A stretch of 64,000 nucleotides of DNA from the NCBI GenBank assembly GCA_017437125.1, contig JAFSBV010000017.1, positions 1 to 64,000 of the forward strand. Direction: 5' to 3'. Shown piece by piece: positions 15,381 to 23,945 of this stretch (positions within the stretch are counted from its first letter, which is position 1; each line of letters opens with the position of its first letter). The stretch comes from Bacteroidales bacterium. Lineage in GTDB: Bacteria > Bacteroidota > Bacteroidia > Bacteroidales > UBA932. Both the position numbers and the translations under genes were made by a program. The notes below the pieces were generated by a model. The model did not search any database. It was not told the DNA's origin and saw only the letters and a program-made list of their open reading frames with translations.

Positions 15381-16799
15381 TTACCTGATATGCAGTTTGA
15401 GACCGTCAAGTTCGTTCCATCCTCCGCGTGTGAAGTCAGGCATTGCGACAGGGATGTTGCCGTTCTCGATTGATACCCTTGTGAGCTCGCCGAGGCATGA
15501 CCATTCAGCGGCATCATATACATCCTGATCAAGCGGAAGTCCGTTTCTGAGGCAGTATATCAGACGATAGTCCATGATGAAGTCCATTCCTCCGTGTCCA
15601 CCGACCTTTTTGGCTGTCTCGACAAGAGAACCTTCGCGGGTTATAGGATGCTGATACTCAGCCATAAGGGCGTCGCGCATCTCCTTGCTTACATATGCCT
15701 CGCCATCAAGGTTCTCGAACATCGCCTTTCCGTCCTGAGAACCTTCGATCTCACGTCCCATGGTGCGTATCGAGTAACCCTGATTGGGATATTTGTTCGC
15801 GAAACCTTCTGTTCCTTCCACCTGATACATGCGGCTGTAAGGACGTGGAGTCACAACATTGTGCTGGATCTCGATAGTCTTGCCTTTTTCCGTACGGATG
15901 AGGGTTGTGGTATGGTCGCCGTTCGCGTAACTGTCTTCCCCGCGTTTCTGTGCCAGTTTCCTTCCATTGAAGGCGTCTGTGTCCATTGCCACCAGCGTCT
16001 TCATCCTGTCGCCTCTGTGGATGTCCAGAGCCCAGCAGGCCGGACCCATTCCGTGGGTAGGGTATATGTCTCCGCGATGTGCCTTGTTGAATTCGAATCT
16101 CCAGTTGTCCTGATATTCGTCCCAGAACGGATCGAGATTGTGGATATACGATCCTTCTGTATGGATCACCTCCCCGAACAGGCCATGCTGGGCCATGTTG
16201 AGAGTTGTCAGTTCGAAGAAGTCATATACGCAGTTCTCAAGCATCATGCAGTGCCTTCTGGTTCTTTCTGCCGTATTCACAAGCTGCCAGCACTCATCGA
16301 TGCTTGTAGCAGCAGGAACTTCCACAGCAACATGCTTGCCCTGCTCCATGGCATATACGGCCATAGGCGTATGGGTCAGCCAAGGTGTCGCAATGTATAT
16401 GAGGTCAATGTCATCTCGCTGGCAAAGTTCCTTCCATCCATCCTCTCCGCTATACTCGGATGCACGTGGTTTGCCACCACGTTCAAGCAGTTTCTGAACA
16501 TATTCAAGCTTTTCAGGATACAGGTCGCATATCGCGACAGTCCTCACACCTTCGATATGGGTGAATCTTTCAACCGCGCCGGGGCCACGCATTCCGAGTC
16601 CGATGAATCCGACCCTTACCGTATCTATCGGATCTGCTGCAAAACCTATCATCGAAATCTGGTCTGCAGGGCGCTCAGGAGTGTTATAGACGGCAATTCC
16701 GTTCTTTATCTGATAGCCGTATTCATCATTGTTGCAGCATGCGGTCGAACAGATGATGCATATCGCCAGAGCGACAATGGAAGAAACACTGATTCTCAT
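15381..16799 (-). CDS. GH109 alpha-N-acetylgalactosaminidase (Gfo/Idh/MocA fold)
   Basis: The 472-residue product has an N-terminal export signal with a possible lipobox (IICSTAC). It then has a Rossmann fold with GFIGLGMRG (about 64-72) binding NAD, and the Gfo/Idh/MocA C-terminal domain. The block HRGDIYPTHGMGP (241-253, with Tyr 246 and His 249) followed by ALDIHRGD is that of family GH109, which cleaves terminal alpha-GalNAc by an NAD-dependent redox mechanism. The family acts on blood-group A and mucin-type glycans. The coupled kinase gene downstream supports use of GalNAc. A simple oxidoreductase role cannot be fully excluded. Confidence 0.88.
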   Translation of the reverse strand: MRISVSSIVALAICIICSTACCNNDEYGYQIKNGIAVYNTPERPADQISMIGFAADPIDTVRVGFIGLGMRGPGAVERFTHIEGVRTVAICDLYPEKLEYVQKLLERGGKPRASEYSGEDGWKELCQRDDIDLIYIATPWLTHTPMAVYAMEQGKHVAVEVPAATSIDECWQLVNTAERTRRHCMMLENCVYDFFELTTLNMAQHGLFGEVIHTEGSYIHNLDPFWDEYQDNWRFEFNKAHRGDIYPTHGMGPACWALDIHRGDRMKTLVAMDTDAFNGRKLAQKRGEDSYANGDHTTTLIRTEKGKTIEIQHNVVTPRPYSRMYQVEGTEGFANKYPNQGYSIRTMGREIEGSQDGKAMFENLDGEAYVSKEMRDALMAEYQHPITREGSLVETAKKVGGHGGMDFIMDYRLIYCLRNGLPLDQDVYDAAEWSCLGELTRVSIENGNIPVAMPDFTRGGWNELDGLKLHIR

Positions 16800-16825
16800 A
16801 TCTTTAATGGTTCTGGTTCATCCTT

Positions 16826-16833
16826 CAAATATA
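16826..16833 (-). promoter_or_regulatory. -7 promoter element for the GH109-kinase operon
   Basis: The minus strand reads TATATTTG, in the 48-base gap between asd and GH109, 27 bases before the GH109 start. It suggests that GH109 and the kinase are transcribed apart from asd. Confidence 0.5.
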
Positions 16834-16847
16834 GGATAATTTTTTAA

Positions 16848-17855
16848 TTATTCCTTTGGAAGGAAGCCTTTCTCAACAAGCTTTTCAGCGATCTGGACTG
16901 CGTTGGTTGCAGCTCCCTTGCGGAGGTTGTCGGCAACGCACCAGAAATTGAGGCCAGACTTGACCGAAGGGTCGCGGCGGATACGTCCTACGAACACATC
17001 GTTCTTGCCCCATGCGAAGAGAGGCATAGGATAGATATTGTTAGCAGGGTCATCCTGAAGGGTCACACCAGGAGTCTCCTCCATGATCCTGCGTACATCT
17101 TCGAGGGTGAATTCCTTCTCGAATTCGAGGTTGATGGATTCCGAATGACCTCCCTGAACCGGTACGCGGACGGTAGTAGGGGATACACCGATGGTGTCGT
17201 CTCCGAAGATCTTGTGAGTCTCGTTGACCATCTTCATTTCCTCTTTTGTGTAGCCCGTCTCAAGGAAAGAGTCGATATGAGGGAGGATGTTCTGATCGAT
17301 AGGATGCGGATATACAGCAGGATATTCACCCCACTTTCCGCCGGCACGCTCGGCTGTCATCTGATCCATGGCCTTATAGCCTGTGCCTGTAACCGACTGA
17401 TATGTAGATACTACCACTCTCTTGATGGTGTAGGCCTTATGGAGAGGCCAGAGAGGAAGGAGCATCTGAATGGTCGAGCAGTTAGGGTTTGCGATGATCA
17501 TGTCATCCTTCTCAAGCACGTCGCCGTTGATTTCCGGAACGACGAGCTTCTTTGTCGGATCCATGCGCCAGTGTGACGAGTTATCGACAACGCGAGTTCC
17601 GACTTCAGCGAACTTAGGAGCGAGTTCTGCCGATGTGCTTCCTCCTGCAGAAAAGAGAGCGAGGTCAGGGCGTGCTGCAATCGCATCCTCTGCGCTTACT
17701 ACTGTCCACTCCTTGCCCTGGAATGTTATCTTGCGTCCTACCGACTTGGCAGAAGCTACCGGAAGGAGTTCCGTTACAGGGAAGTTCCTCTCTGCGAGTA
17801 CTTCCAGCATTCTTGTGCCAACCAGTCCTGTGGCACCTACTACAGCTACTTTCAT
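16848..17855 (-). CDS. asd: Aspartate-semialdehyde dehydrogenase
   Basis: The 335-residue enzyme reduces aspartyl phosphate to aspartate semialdehyde, the branch point to lysine, threonine and methionine. VAVVGATGLVGTRMLEVL binds NADP. IIANPNCSTIQMLLPL holds the catalytic Cys (about 131), and VPVQGGHSESI the catalytic His. Length is standard. It lies downstream of metY on the same strand but behind a long hairpin-rich gap, so it probably has its own transcript. Together with thrA, metX and metY it makes the local aspartate-to-methionine route nearly complete. Confidence 0.96.
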   Translation of the reverse strand: MKVAVVGATGLVGTRMLEVLAERNFPVTELLPVASAKSVGRKITFQGKEWTVVSAEDAIAARPDLALFSAGGSTSAELAPKFAEVGTRVVDNSSHWRMDPTKKLVVPEINGDVLEKDDMIIANPNCSTIQMLLPLWPLHKAYTIKRVVVSTYQSVTGTGYKAMDQMTAERAGGKWGEYPAVYPHPIDQNILPHIDSFLETGYTKEEMKMVNETHKIFGDDTIGVSPTTVRVPVQGGHSESINLEFEKEFTLEDVRRIMEETPGVTLQDDPANNIYPMPLFAWGKNDVFVGRIRRDPSVKSGLNFWCVADNLRKGAATNAVQIAEKLVEKGFLPKE

Positions 17856-17956
17856 ATTTTCTTACCTTATAACTTTAATTAATATTTCTTAACTGATCAC
17901 TTTTTCGGAGGACGTGCATAAATATGAAAATATATCTACGTTACCCTCCTCCTAAA

Positions 17957-18074
17957 TCCTCCTCCTCGGGAGGAGGACTTACTATCGCTTCGCTCGAAGC
18001 AGCGATGTCGCCCGACCCGAACGAAGTGAGTGGGCGGCGTGCCCCTCAGGACTGTCGCCGAAGGCGACTGGGGG
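17957..18074. repeat. Array of four hairpins between asd and metY
   Basis: Four palindromes lie in a row: 17957-17965 with 17969-17977 (TCCTCCTCC), 17984-17989 with 18001-18006 plus GCTTCG/CGAAGC inside, 18009-18013 with 18032-18036 (CGCCC), and 18054-18059 with 18063-18068 (GTCGCC, loop GAA). The last is extended by CAG/CTG and CCCC/GGGG to 18042-18074. There is no T-run. The GC-rich, tightly spaced palindromes look like REP-type intergenic repeats and could also stop or protect the metY transcript. Confidence 0.7.
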
Positions 18075-18090
18075 TAAAAGGTCGCAGATC

Positions 18091-19365
18091 TTAGAGCGCA
18101 GCTTTAAGGTCCGCGATGAGGTCATCGACGTTCTCGATGCCGACAGAGAGGCGGAGCATGTTAGGGTAAACTCCTGCAGCTACCTGCTCTTCCGGGCTGA
18201 GCTGGGAATGTGTTGTGGATGCAGGATGGACGATGAGTGACTTGGCATCACCGACGCTGCCGACATGGAGGATGAGCTCCAGACGGGTCACGAGGGCTGC
18301 CGCTGCGTCGAATCCTCCCTTGACACGGAATGTAAGCACTCCGCCGAATCCGTGCTTGAGGTACTTGCATCCGAGTTCATGATAAGGATTGCTCTTGAGT
18401 CCGGGATAGTTCACACTCTCGACAGCAGGATGATTCTCGAGGAATTCCGCAACAGCAAGTGCATTGTCACAGCATCTCTCAGCTCTCAGAGACAGGGTTT
18501 CAAGACCTTGGAGCATAAGGAATGAATTGAATGGAGAGGCTGCCGGTCCGATGTTTCTGAGACCGTCCACGCGTACGCGTCCTGCAAATGCAGCATCCCC
18601 AAATACTTCCTTATAGACAAGTCCGTGATAGCTTTCCGATGGTGCCGCAAGCAATGGATATTTCTCCGGAGTCCAGTCGAAGTTTCCACCGTCAACGACT
18701 ACTCCGCCAAGAGCCGTGCCGTGACCGCAGATCCATTTTGTCGCCGAATGGATGGACACGTTCGCACCCCACTCGAACGGACGGAAAAGATATCCTCCCA
18801 TACCGAATGTATTGTCAACCATCACGCATATTCCTTTGCGGCGGGCCATTTCTACAATCGGCTCATAATCAGGAATATTGAAAGCCGGGTTTCCGATGTT
18901 CTCGAGGAATATCGCCTTCGTACGTCCGTCAACGAGTGCCTCCAGATCGGAAACGTGGTCACTTGCAGCGAAACGAACCTCTATGCCCATGTCACGGAGA
19001 GTGATGGCGAACATTGTGAATGTACCTCCGTAGAGGAAAGGCTGAGCCACGATGTTGTCACCAGGACCGCAGATGTTCGTGATCGAGAGGAATACTGCAG
19101 ACTGGCCTGAGGCGGTAGAAACAGCAGCCACACCACCTTCAAGGGCGGCCATGCGCTTCTCGAACACCTCGTTTGTGGTGTTGGTGATACGTGTATATAT
19201 GTTGCCCGGACGCTTGAGTTCGAAAAGTTCAGCTCCATACTGCATGTCATCGAATGTATATGCAGTGCTCTGATAGATAGGAACTGCCGTACCCTTCGAT
19301 ACCGGGTCAATCTCCTGTCCTGCCCTTACCTGAAGGGTCTCGAACCTATAATTCTTCTTTTCCAT
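18091..19365 (-). CDS. metY: O-acetylhomoserine aminocarboxypropyltransferase (sulfhydrylase)
   Basis: The 424-residue PLP enzyme joins O-acetylhomoserine and sulfide to homocysteine. Family marks are ETLQVRAGQEIDPVSKGTAV at the start, YTRITNTTNEVFEKRMAALEGG, and the PLP lysine in SIHSATKWICGHG (about 210). Length fits MetY rather than the shorter MetB/MetC. metX, which makes its substrate, is in the same cluster. Only 5 bases separate its start codon from the repeat flanking the GIY-YIG unit, so that repeat forms most of its leader. Confidence 0.95.
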   Translation of the reverse strand: MEKKNYRFETLQVRAGQEIDPVSKGTAVPIYQSTAYTFDDMQYGAELFELKRPGNIYTRITNTTNEVFEKRMAALEGGVAAVSTASGQSAVFLSITNICGPGDNIVAQPFLYGGTFTMFAITLRDMGIEVRFAASDHVSDLEALVDGRTKAIFLENIGNPAFNIPDYEPIVEMARRKGICVMVDNTFGMGGYLFRPFEWGANVSIHSATKWICGHGTALGGVVVDGGNFDWTPEKYPLLAAPSESYHGLVYKEVFGDAAFAGRVRVDGLRNIGPAASPFNSFLMLQGLETLSLRAERCCDNALAVAEFLENHPAVESVNYPGLKSNPYHELGCKYLKHGFGGVLTFRVKGGFDAAAALVTRLELILHVGSVGDAKSLIVHPASTTHSQLSPEEQVAAGVYPNMLRLSVGIENVDDLIADLKAAL

Positions 19366-19684
19366 TTTCTGTCATTTCGAGTGAGCAGAGCGAATCGAGA
19401 AATCCGTCAGACAAATCCTTTAAATCAGGATTCAATGTCTTTATTAACAGATCTTTTTTCTCTCTTCTCCATTTCTTTATCTGTTTTTCTCTATCTAATG
19501 CTTGATTTACATCTGAATGTGTTTCGAAATACACAAGTTTGTCACAATTGTATCTTTGGGTAAATCCTTTTATCAAACCACTTTTGTGTTCATTTATTCT
19601 TCTTTCAATGTTATTTGTAAATCCAACATATAATGTCGTGTTGTTTTTATTTGACATTATATAAATATGATACGACTTATACAT
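19346..19684 (-). CDS. GIY-YIG endonuclease-domain protein
   Basis: The chosen start (19684) gives a 112-residue product: MYKSYHIYIMSNKNNTTLYVG holds the Y-x-Y and Y-V-G parts of the GIY-YIG motif. NNIERRINEHKSG carries the conserved Arg, and the YFETHSDVNQALDREKQIKKW block the Glu. Such small single-domain proteins (UvrC/URI-like) nick or cleave DNA; several are homing-type. The last 18 or so residues are read through the left repeat, and the stop lies 20 bases inside metY. The gene lies between thrA and metY, within two related inverted repeats, which suggests an inserted unit. Confidence 0.88.
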   Translation of the reverse strand: MYKSYHIYIMSNKNNTTLYVGFTNNIERRINEHKSGLIKGFTQRYNCDKLVYFETHSDVNQALDREKQIKKWRREKKDLLIKTLNPDLKDLSDGFLDSLCSLEMTENGKEEL

Positions 19685-19734
19685 AATGTTTACGGATTTC
19701 TCCACTCCGGCCAATGGCCTACGGTCGAAATGAC
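19371..19734. repeat. Unit bounded by inverted GTCATTTCGA repeats around the GIY-YIG gene
   Basis: The left end is GTCATTTCGA (19371-19380) with GAGAAATCCG (19397-19406). The right end is the inverse, CGGATTTCTC (19693-19702) with TCGAAATGAC (19725-19734). Outer and inner arms match perfectly while the middles differ. The unit fills the space between the thrA stop (19737) and the metY start (19365) almost exactly. Confidence 0.75.
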
Positions 19735-19736
19735 AA

Positions 19737-22199
19737 TTAAACGATTATGTCGTTCAAGACACCTGAAGCTGTCTGGTAGGCTCCTGCTCCTGCTCCCTGT
19801 ACTACAAGAGGTGACGGATAGAAGTCTGTCTGGATGATGGCGCAGTTGTCTGTTCCGTTGAGGCTGAACAGAGGATGGTCTGGCGAAACAGCCTCGAGAC
19901 CGGTCTTTGCGCGATATCCGAGAGGGGAGTTCTCGTCCTTGATCAGTGAAGCTACGAAACGCTGCTTCAGTCCCTTTGAAGCCGCCTCGTTATAACGTGC
20001 GGCAAACATTTCCTCATTCTCGGCAAGCTTCGCGTAGAATGCGTCCACATCCCCTTCAAAGAACTCGTCTCCAAGAATAGGGGATATCTGCACATCCTTC
20101 TCGTCAAGAGGAACTCCGGCCTCGCGGGACAGGATGAGAAGCTTTCTCAGAACATCCCTTCCGCTGAGGTCAAGCCTTGGATCCGGCTCGGTATATCCGG
20201 CATCCTGAGCCCTCTTCACGACCTCTGCGAATGTTCCGCCCTCTCCACCGGCATAATTGCTGAATATATAATTCAATGTGCCGCTGAGCACTGCCTCGAT
20301 ACGTACTATCTCGTCACCGCTGTGAACGCTGCGGGAGATGGATTCAAGTATAGGAAGGGCGGCTCCTACAGTGGTCTCGTAGCGGAGTGTCGCTCCTATC
20401 TCGATGGCAGCCTCCTTCAGTGCCGCATACTGCTTGTATGGCAGTGAGAAGGTGATCTTGTTGCAAGCGACCACGGAATATCCCTTCTTGAAAAGGTTCA
20501 TGTACTTGAATGCGATGTCGGCCGATGCCGTACAGTCAACAAACACAGAATTCTCAAGGGAGAGAGTGGCGAGCTGTGTGAAATATGCCTCGTCAGCCGC
20601 ACTCGTTCCGTTGTCAAGCTGCTGCTTTATGTCAGTAAGTTCAAGGCCATGCTTGTCTATGATGAAGCGGCGGCTGTTGGAGAGGCCGCATACGTGCAGC
20701 CTTCTTCCTGTCCTTGCCTCGATCTTCTTCCTGTTTCGTGCTATGATATCAACGAGGGCACGGCCTACTGTGCCGTAACCTGCAATGAAGAGGTTGATGT
20801 CCTTTCCGCTTCTTTTGTCGAAGAATTCATTGTGGATGGTGCGGATTGCCGCCCCTGCATCGTCTGAAGATATGATTACAGATATGTTCCTTTCCGATGA
20901 TCCCTGAGCTGTTGCTCTTACCGGAATGCTGTTACGTCCGAGGGCGGCAAGCATTCGTCCTGTAGCTCCTGTCTGGTTCAGCACGTCATCACCTACAAGA
21001 CATACGATCGAGAAGCCTTTTTCGACCTTGAGAGGATTGAGCTTGCCGAGTGATATCTCGTATGCGAAACATCTGTCGGCTGCCTCCTTTGCCTTTTCCG
21101 CATCATTCTCAGATACGGCTATGCACATTGTATGAACCGATGATGCCTGGGTGATGAGTATGATGTTTATGTCGTTCTGGCTGAGTGTCTCGAAAAGACG
21201 GCTTGAAAAGCCCGGAATGCCTACCATGCCGCTTCCCTCGAGGGAAAGGAGTGCAATGTTGTCAGAATTGGATATACCTATGAGCTTGTCCTTGCTGCGT
21301 GGCGGGTTCTTCTCTATAAGCGTTCCATGTGCCTCGGGATCAAAGGTGTTCTTTACATAAATCGGAATACCTTCTGCCACAACAGGCTGGATTGTAGGAG
21401 GATATATAACCTTTGCACCGAAGTGTGACAACTCCAGGGCAGCCTTGTAAGAAATGTTGCTGATTGTACGTGCTGTCGGTGCGATCTTCGGATTTGAAGT
21501 CATCATTCCCGGAACATCTGTCCATATCTCAAGGATTCGTGCCTTGCATCCCACGGCATACAGTGATGCTGTATAGTCGGAACCACCGCGTCCGAGTGTC
21601 GTTGTACGTCCCTGCTTGTCCGATGCTATGAAGCCGGGAAGCACGAACAGCTGGGTCACAGGATCGCTTTCGACAACCTCGTTGATCCTGTAATATGTCT
21701 TCTGGACGTCAACTGCATTCTTGTCTCCCTTTGCTATGGTGCGGATGATCTGCCTTGAATCAATCCATTTGGTTGCGATGCCTATTGATGCCAGCTTGGT
21801 AGCGAGGATCTTTGTTGACCAGAGTTCGCCGAAAGACTGTATGGCGTCAAGGCTTGCCGGAGACAGCTCGCCGAGCAGATACACTCCCTGTGTGATGCTT
21901 CTGAGCGAATCGAAAAGACTGTCGCATGTTTCCAGCGAATCCTGCTGCTTTTCCCTCGGGAGCAGCTCGTTGATTATTTCGTGATGTCTTTTCTGCAGCT
22001 CGTCGATAAGGACCTTGTAGCTTTCGTTGCGTTCCGATGCCAGTGTTCCGATCTTTATGAGCGTGTCCGTGCACCCGCTGACTGCCGAGACCACGAGGAT
22101 GGTCCTGTCGCGGTCAACTGCCTTGGTCACAATGTCAACAACCTGTGACATGTTCTTTGCGTCGGCTACAGATGAGCCTCCGAATTTCAATACCTGCAT
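19737..22199 (-). CDS. thrA: Bifunctional aspartate kinase/homoserine dehydrogenase
   Basis: The 820-residue product has an aspartokinase domain (KFGGSS at 5-10, SVADAKNM, then LGRGGSDYTASLYA), two ACT regulatory domains in the middle (SLEGSGMVGIPG, FSIVCLVGDDV), and a homoserine dehydrogenase domain from about 465 (INLFIAGYGTVGRALVDII; ACNKITFS; GTLNYIFSNY). It catalyses the first and third steps from aspartate. Length matches ThrA/MetL. Feedback specificity cannot be told. It follows metX by 3 bases in the same operon. Confidence 0.95.
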   Translation of the reverse strand: MQVLKFGGSSVADAKNMSQVVDIVTKAVDRDRTILVVSAVSGCTDTLIKIGTLASERNESYKVLIDELQKRHHEIINELLPREKQQDSLETCDSLFDSLRSITQGVYLLGELSPASLDAIQSFGELWSTKILATKLASIGIATKWIDSRQIIRTIAKGDKNAVDVQKTYYRINEVVESDPVTQLFVLPGFIASDKQGRTTTLGRGGSDYTASLYAVGCKARILEIWTDVPGMMTSNPKIAPTARTISNISYKAALELSHFGAKVIYPPTIQPVVAEGIPIYVKNTFDPEAHGTLIEKNPPRSKDKLIGISNSDNIALLSLEGSGMVGIPGFSSRLFETLSQNDINIILITQASSVHTMCIAVSENDAEKAKEAADRCFAYEISLGKLNPLKVEKGFSIVCLVGDDVLNQTGATGRMLAALGRNSIPVRATAQGSSERNISVIISSDDAGAAIRTIHNEFFDKRSGKDINLFIAGYGTVGRALVDIIARNRKKIEARTGRRLHVCGLSNSRRFIIDKHGLELTDIKQQLDNGTSAADEAYFTQLATLSLENSVFVDCTASADIAFKYMNLFKKGYSVVACNKITFSLPYKQYAALKEAAIEIGATLRYETTVGAALPILESISRSVHSGDEIVRIEAVLSGTLNYIFSNYAGGEGGTFAEVVKRAQDAGYTEPDPRLDLSGRDVLRKLLILSREAGVPLDEKDVQISPILGDEFFEGDVDAFYAKLAENEEMFAARYNEAASKGLKQRFVASLIKDENSPLGYRAKTGLEAVSPDHPLFSLNGTDNCAIIQTDFYPSPLVVQGAGAGAYQTASGVLNDIIV

Positions 22200-22202
22200 A
22201 TG

Positions 22203-23225
22203 TTATGGTAATAATGGTTCAATAATATGTGTAAGCTGGTCATTTTCAAGCAGGAAGCCGTCGTGACCGAACTTGGATGTGATTTCGTGATATACGGCTC
22301 CTGGGATATGGGCGGCAATGAACTTCTGCTCCTCTACAGGGAAAAGTCTGTCGCTGTCTATGCCTATGACCGTGCATTCCGTCCTGATTGTTCCCAAGGC
22401 CTTTTCCACACCACCGCGTCCGCGTCCGACATTGTTGCTGTCAACGGAACCGCAGAGATAATAGTATGAATATGCGTCGAAACGGTCGGAAAGCTTCTTT
22501 CCCTGATATCTCTGGTATGATCCCGCACGGTCAGCGAACATGCAGTCCTCGTCCTTTTCCCATTGGGTCGCATTATATCCTTCGTAGCTTCTGTAAGATA
22601 TCAATGCAATGCTTCTGGCACATCTCAGTCCTGCTTCCCCTCCCTTGAGGCTGGCGCATTCGCGGAAGGTAGGGTCTGTCTCCAGAGCCATTCTCATGGA
22701 CTCATTATATGCTGTGAGCCAAGGGGTCACGCGTACTCCACATGCGATATAGACCGCCTTGCGGATGACTTCGGGGTTCATGATCGACCATTCCACGGAC
22801 TGGAATCCTCCGATCGAACCGCCGACCATGAAGTCGATGTGTTCTATGCCGAGATGCTTGCGTACCAGGTCATTGGCACGTACGATATCCCTGACTGTGA
22901 TCATAGGGAAATCGAAGTAATATGGAGAGCCTGTTTCCGGATTGATGGATGAGGGACCGGATGATCCGTATGCAGAGCCCAGCATGTTGGCGCATATGAC
23001 GAAATATTTTTCAGTGTCGAAAAGCTTGCCGGGGCCGACGAGTTCAGGCCACCAGTCCTCGGCGTCCGAGTTGGCTGTCAGGGCATGGCATATCCATATG
23101 ACCTTGCGCTGATCGTCCTTCTGCCAGGGACGTTCCGAGCAATGATATATGACTTTCAGTCCTCGGATGCTTCCTCCTGCCTCAAACTCGAAAACATCAT
23201 TATGTATATATTCGTTTTTAATCAT
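22203..23225 (-). CDS. metX: Homoserine O-acetyltransferase
   Basis: The 340-residue alpha/beta hydrolase-fold enzyme activates homoserine for methionine synthesis. VGGSIGGFQSVEW holds the nucleophile Ser (137). NMLGSAYGSSGPSSINP is the oxyanion-side loop of the MetX family, and SKFGHDGFLLENDQ carries the catalytic His. Acetyl rather than succinyl use is typical of this group but not shown directly. It is the first gene of the minus-strand set metX-thrA-(GIY-YIG)-metY and faces an Lrp gene across a shared regulatory gap. Confidence 0.93.
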   Translation of the reverse strand: MIKNEYIHNDVFEFEAGGSIRGLKVIYHCSERPWQKDDQRKVIWICHALTANSDAEDWWPELVGPGKLFDTEKYFVICANMLGSAYGSSGPSSINPETGSPYYFDFPMITVRDIVRANDLVRKHLGIEHIDFMVGGSIGGFQSVEWSIMNPEVIRKAVYIACGVRVTPWLTAYNESMRMALETDPTFRECASLKGGEAGLRCARSIALISYRSYEGYNATQWEKDEDCMFADRAGSYQRYQGKKLSDRFDAYSYYYLCGSVDSNNVGRGRGGVEKALGTIRTECTVIGIDSDRLFPVEEQKFIAAHIPGAVYHEITSKFGHDGFLLENDQLTHIIEPLLP

Positions 23226-23261
23226 ATAATCAATCGGTTAGGGGTATCCCGAAAAAACGTG

Positions 23262-23269
23262 CAAAGATA
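23262..23269 (-). promoter_or_regulatory. -7 promoter element for metX
   Basis: The minus strand reads TATCTTTG, 37 bases before the metX start. A TTTG lies 25 bases further up, slightly too far for a standard -33 box. Confidence 0.45.
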
Positions 23270-23329
23270 CTATTTTTCCTCCTGAATAGGACTGCAAAGA
23301 TGGAATAATGTGATGATATGTGCAATCTT

Positions 23330-23395
23330 TCTGAATAATTCGGAAAAATATTCTATTTTTGTTGAAATAATGATGAAATACAGAATAATATTCTG
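23330..23395. promoter_or_regulatory. Candidate Lrp-type operators between metX and the Lrp gene
   Basis: CAGAATAATATTCTG (23381-23395) is a perfect 15-base palindrome that matches the E. coli Lrp consensus YAGHAWATTWTDCTR at 14 of 15 positions. A second, imperfect palindrome TCTGAATAATTCGGA lies at 23330-23344, with centres 51 bases apart, close to whole helical turns. The A/T-rich stretch between them (AAAAATATTCTATTTTT) could hold a third site. Position between two divergent genes fits autoregulation plus control of metX. Confidence 0.6.
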
Positions 23396-23443
23396 TTTAA
23401 TTGGGGTTTTTGGAGATTTTTCCATTCGTTGAATTCGTGTGTT

Positions 23444-23911
23444 ATGGAAATATTGGACAAGATAGACATTCTGATTCTGCGCGAACTGCAGAAGGATGCG
23501 AAGCTCACTACCAAGGAACTGGCAGCCAAGGTCAACCTTTCACCTTCCCCTGTATTTGAAAGGCAGAAACGTCTGGAGAAGGAGGGATATATAAAGAAAT
23601 ATGTCGCTGTTGTCGATCCCATAAAGGCCGGCAACGGAATCATGGTGCTGTGCAATGTGCGTCTGAAGCATCATAGCAAGGAATTCAGCCGACAGTTCAC
23701 ATCGGTGATTGCGGATATCGACGAGGTGGTCGAATGCTTCAATACCTCAGGAGATTATGACTACCAGCTGAAGATATATGCCAGGGACATGAGGGACTAT
23801 CAGGAGTTCGTCCTCGGCACTCTCGGAGACCTCGACTGCATAGGTTCCCTTCACAGCATATTCGTTATCGGAGAGGTGAAAAATACATTATCTGTGCCCG
23901 TAAAGGCATGA
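23444..23911 (+). CDS. Lrp/AsnC family transcriptional regulator (metX-side)
   Basis: The 155-residue product has an N-terminal winged helix (LDKIDILILRELQKDAKLTTKELAAKVNLSPSPVFERQKRLEKEGYI, split about 3-47) and a C-terminal RAM ligand-sensing domain (TSGDYDYQLKIYARDMRDYQEF). Start at the ATG (23444) is preferred over an upstream TTG. Such proteins form octamers and sense amino acids. Its place opposite metX, with a palindromic site between, suggests control of methionine/threonine synthesis. Confidence 0.9.
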   Translation: MEILDKIDILILRELQKDAKLTTKELAAKVNLSPSPVFERQKRLEKEGYIKKYVAVVDPIKAGNGIMVLCNVRLKHHSKEFSRQFTSVIADIDEVVECFNTSGDYDYQLKIYARDMRDYQEFVLGTLGDLDCIGSLHSIFVIGEVKNTLSVPVKA

Positions 23912-23930
23912 TGTTATGACAGGAAATCGT

Positions 23931-23938
23931 TAAATTTG
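23931..23938 (+). promoter_or_regulatory. -7 promoter element for the SLC13/TrkA-C gene
   Basis: TAAATTTG fits TAnnTTTG. The expected transcription start falls at about 23945, right where the REP-like hairpin begins. Confidence 0.5.
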
Positions 23939-23945
23939 CATCCAT

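Noticed and set aside
15594-16847. A 417-codon open frame on the plus strand opposite GH109
   Set aside because: It is the antisense of a well-matched GH109 gene; the translation is His/Cys/Val-rich with no family resemblance.
19371-19734. A classic insertion sequence
   Set aside because: No transposase is present, the ends are short palindromes and not long terminal repeats, and no target duplication was seen.
23226-23443. Possible SAM riboswitch before metX
   Set aside because: No SAM-I or SAM-II core could be matched by eye; the gap is explained better by promoters and Lrp-type palindromes. A covariance-model search would settle it.
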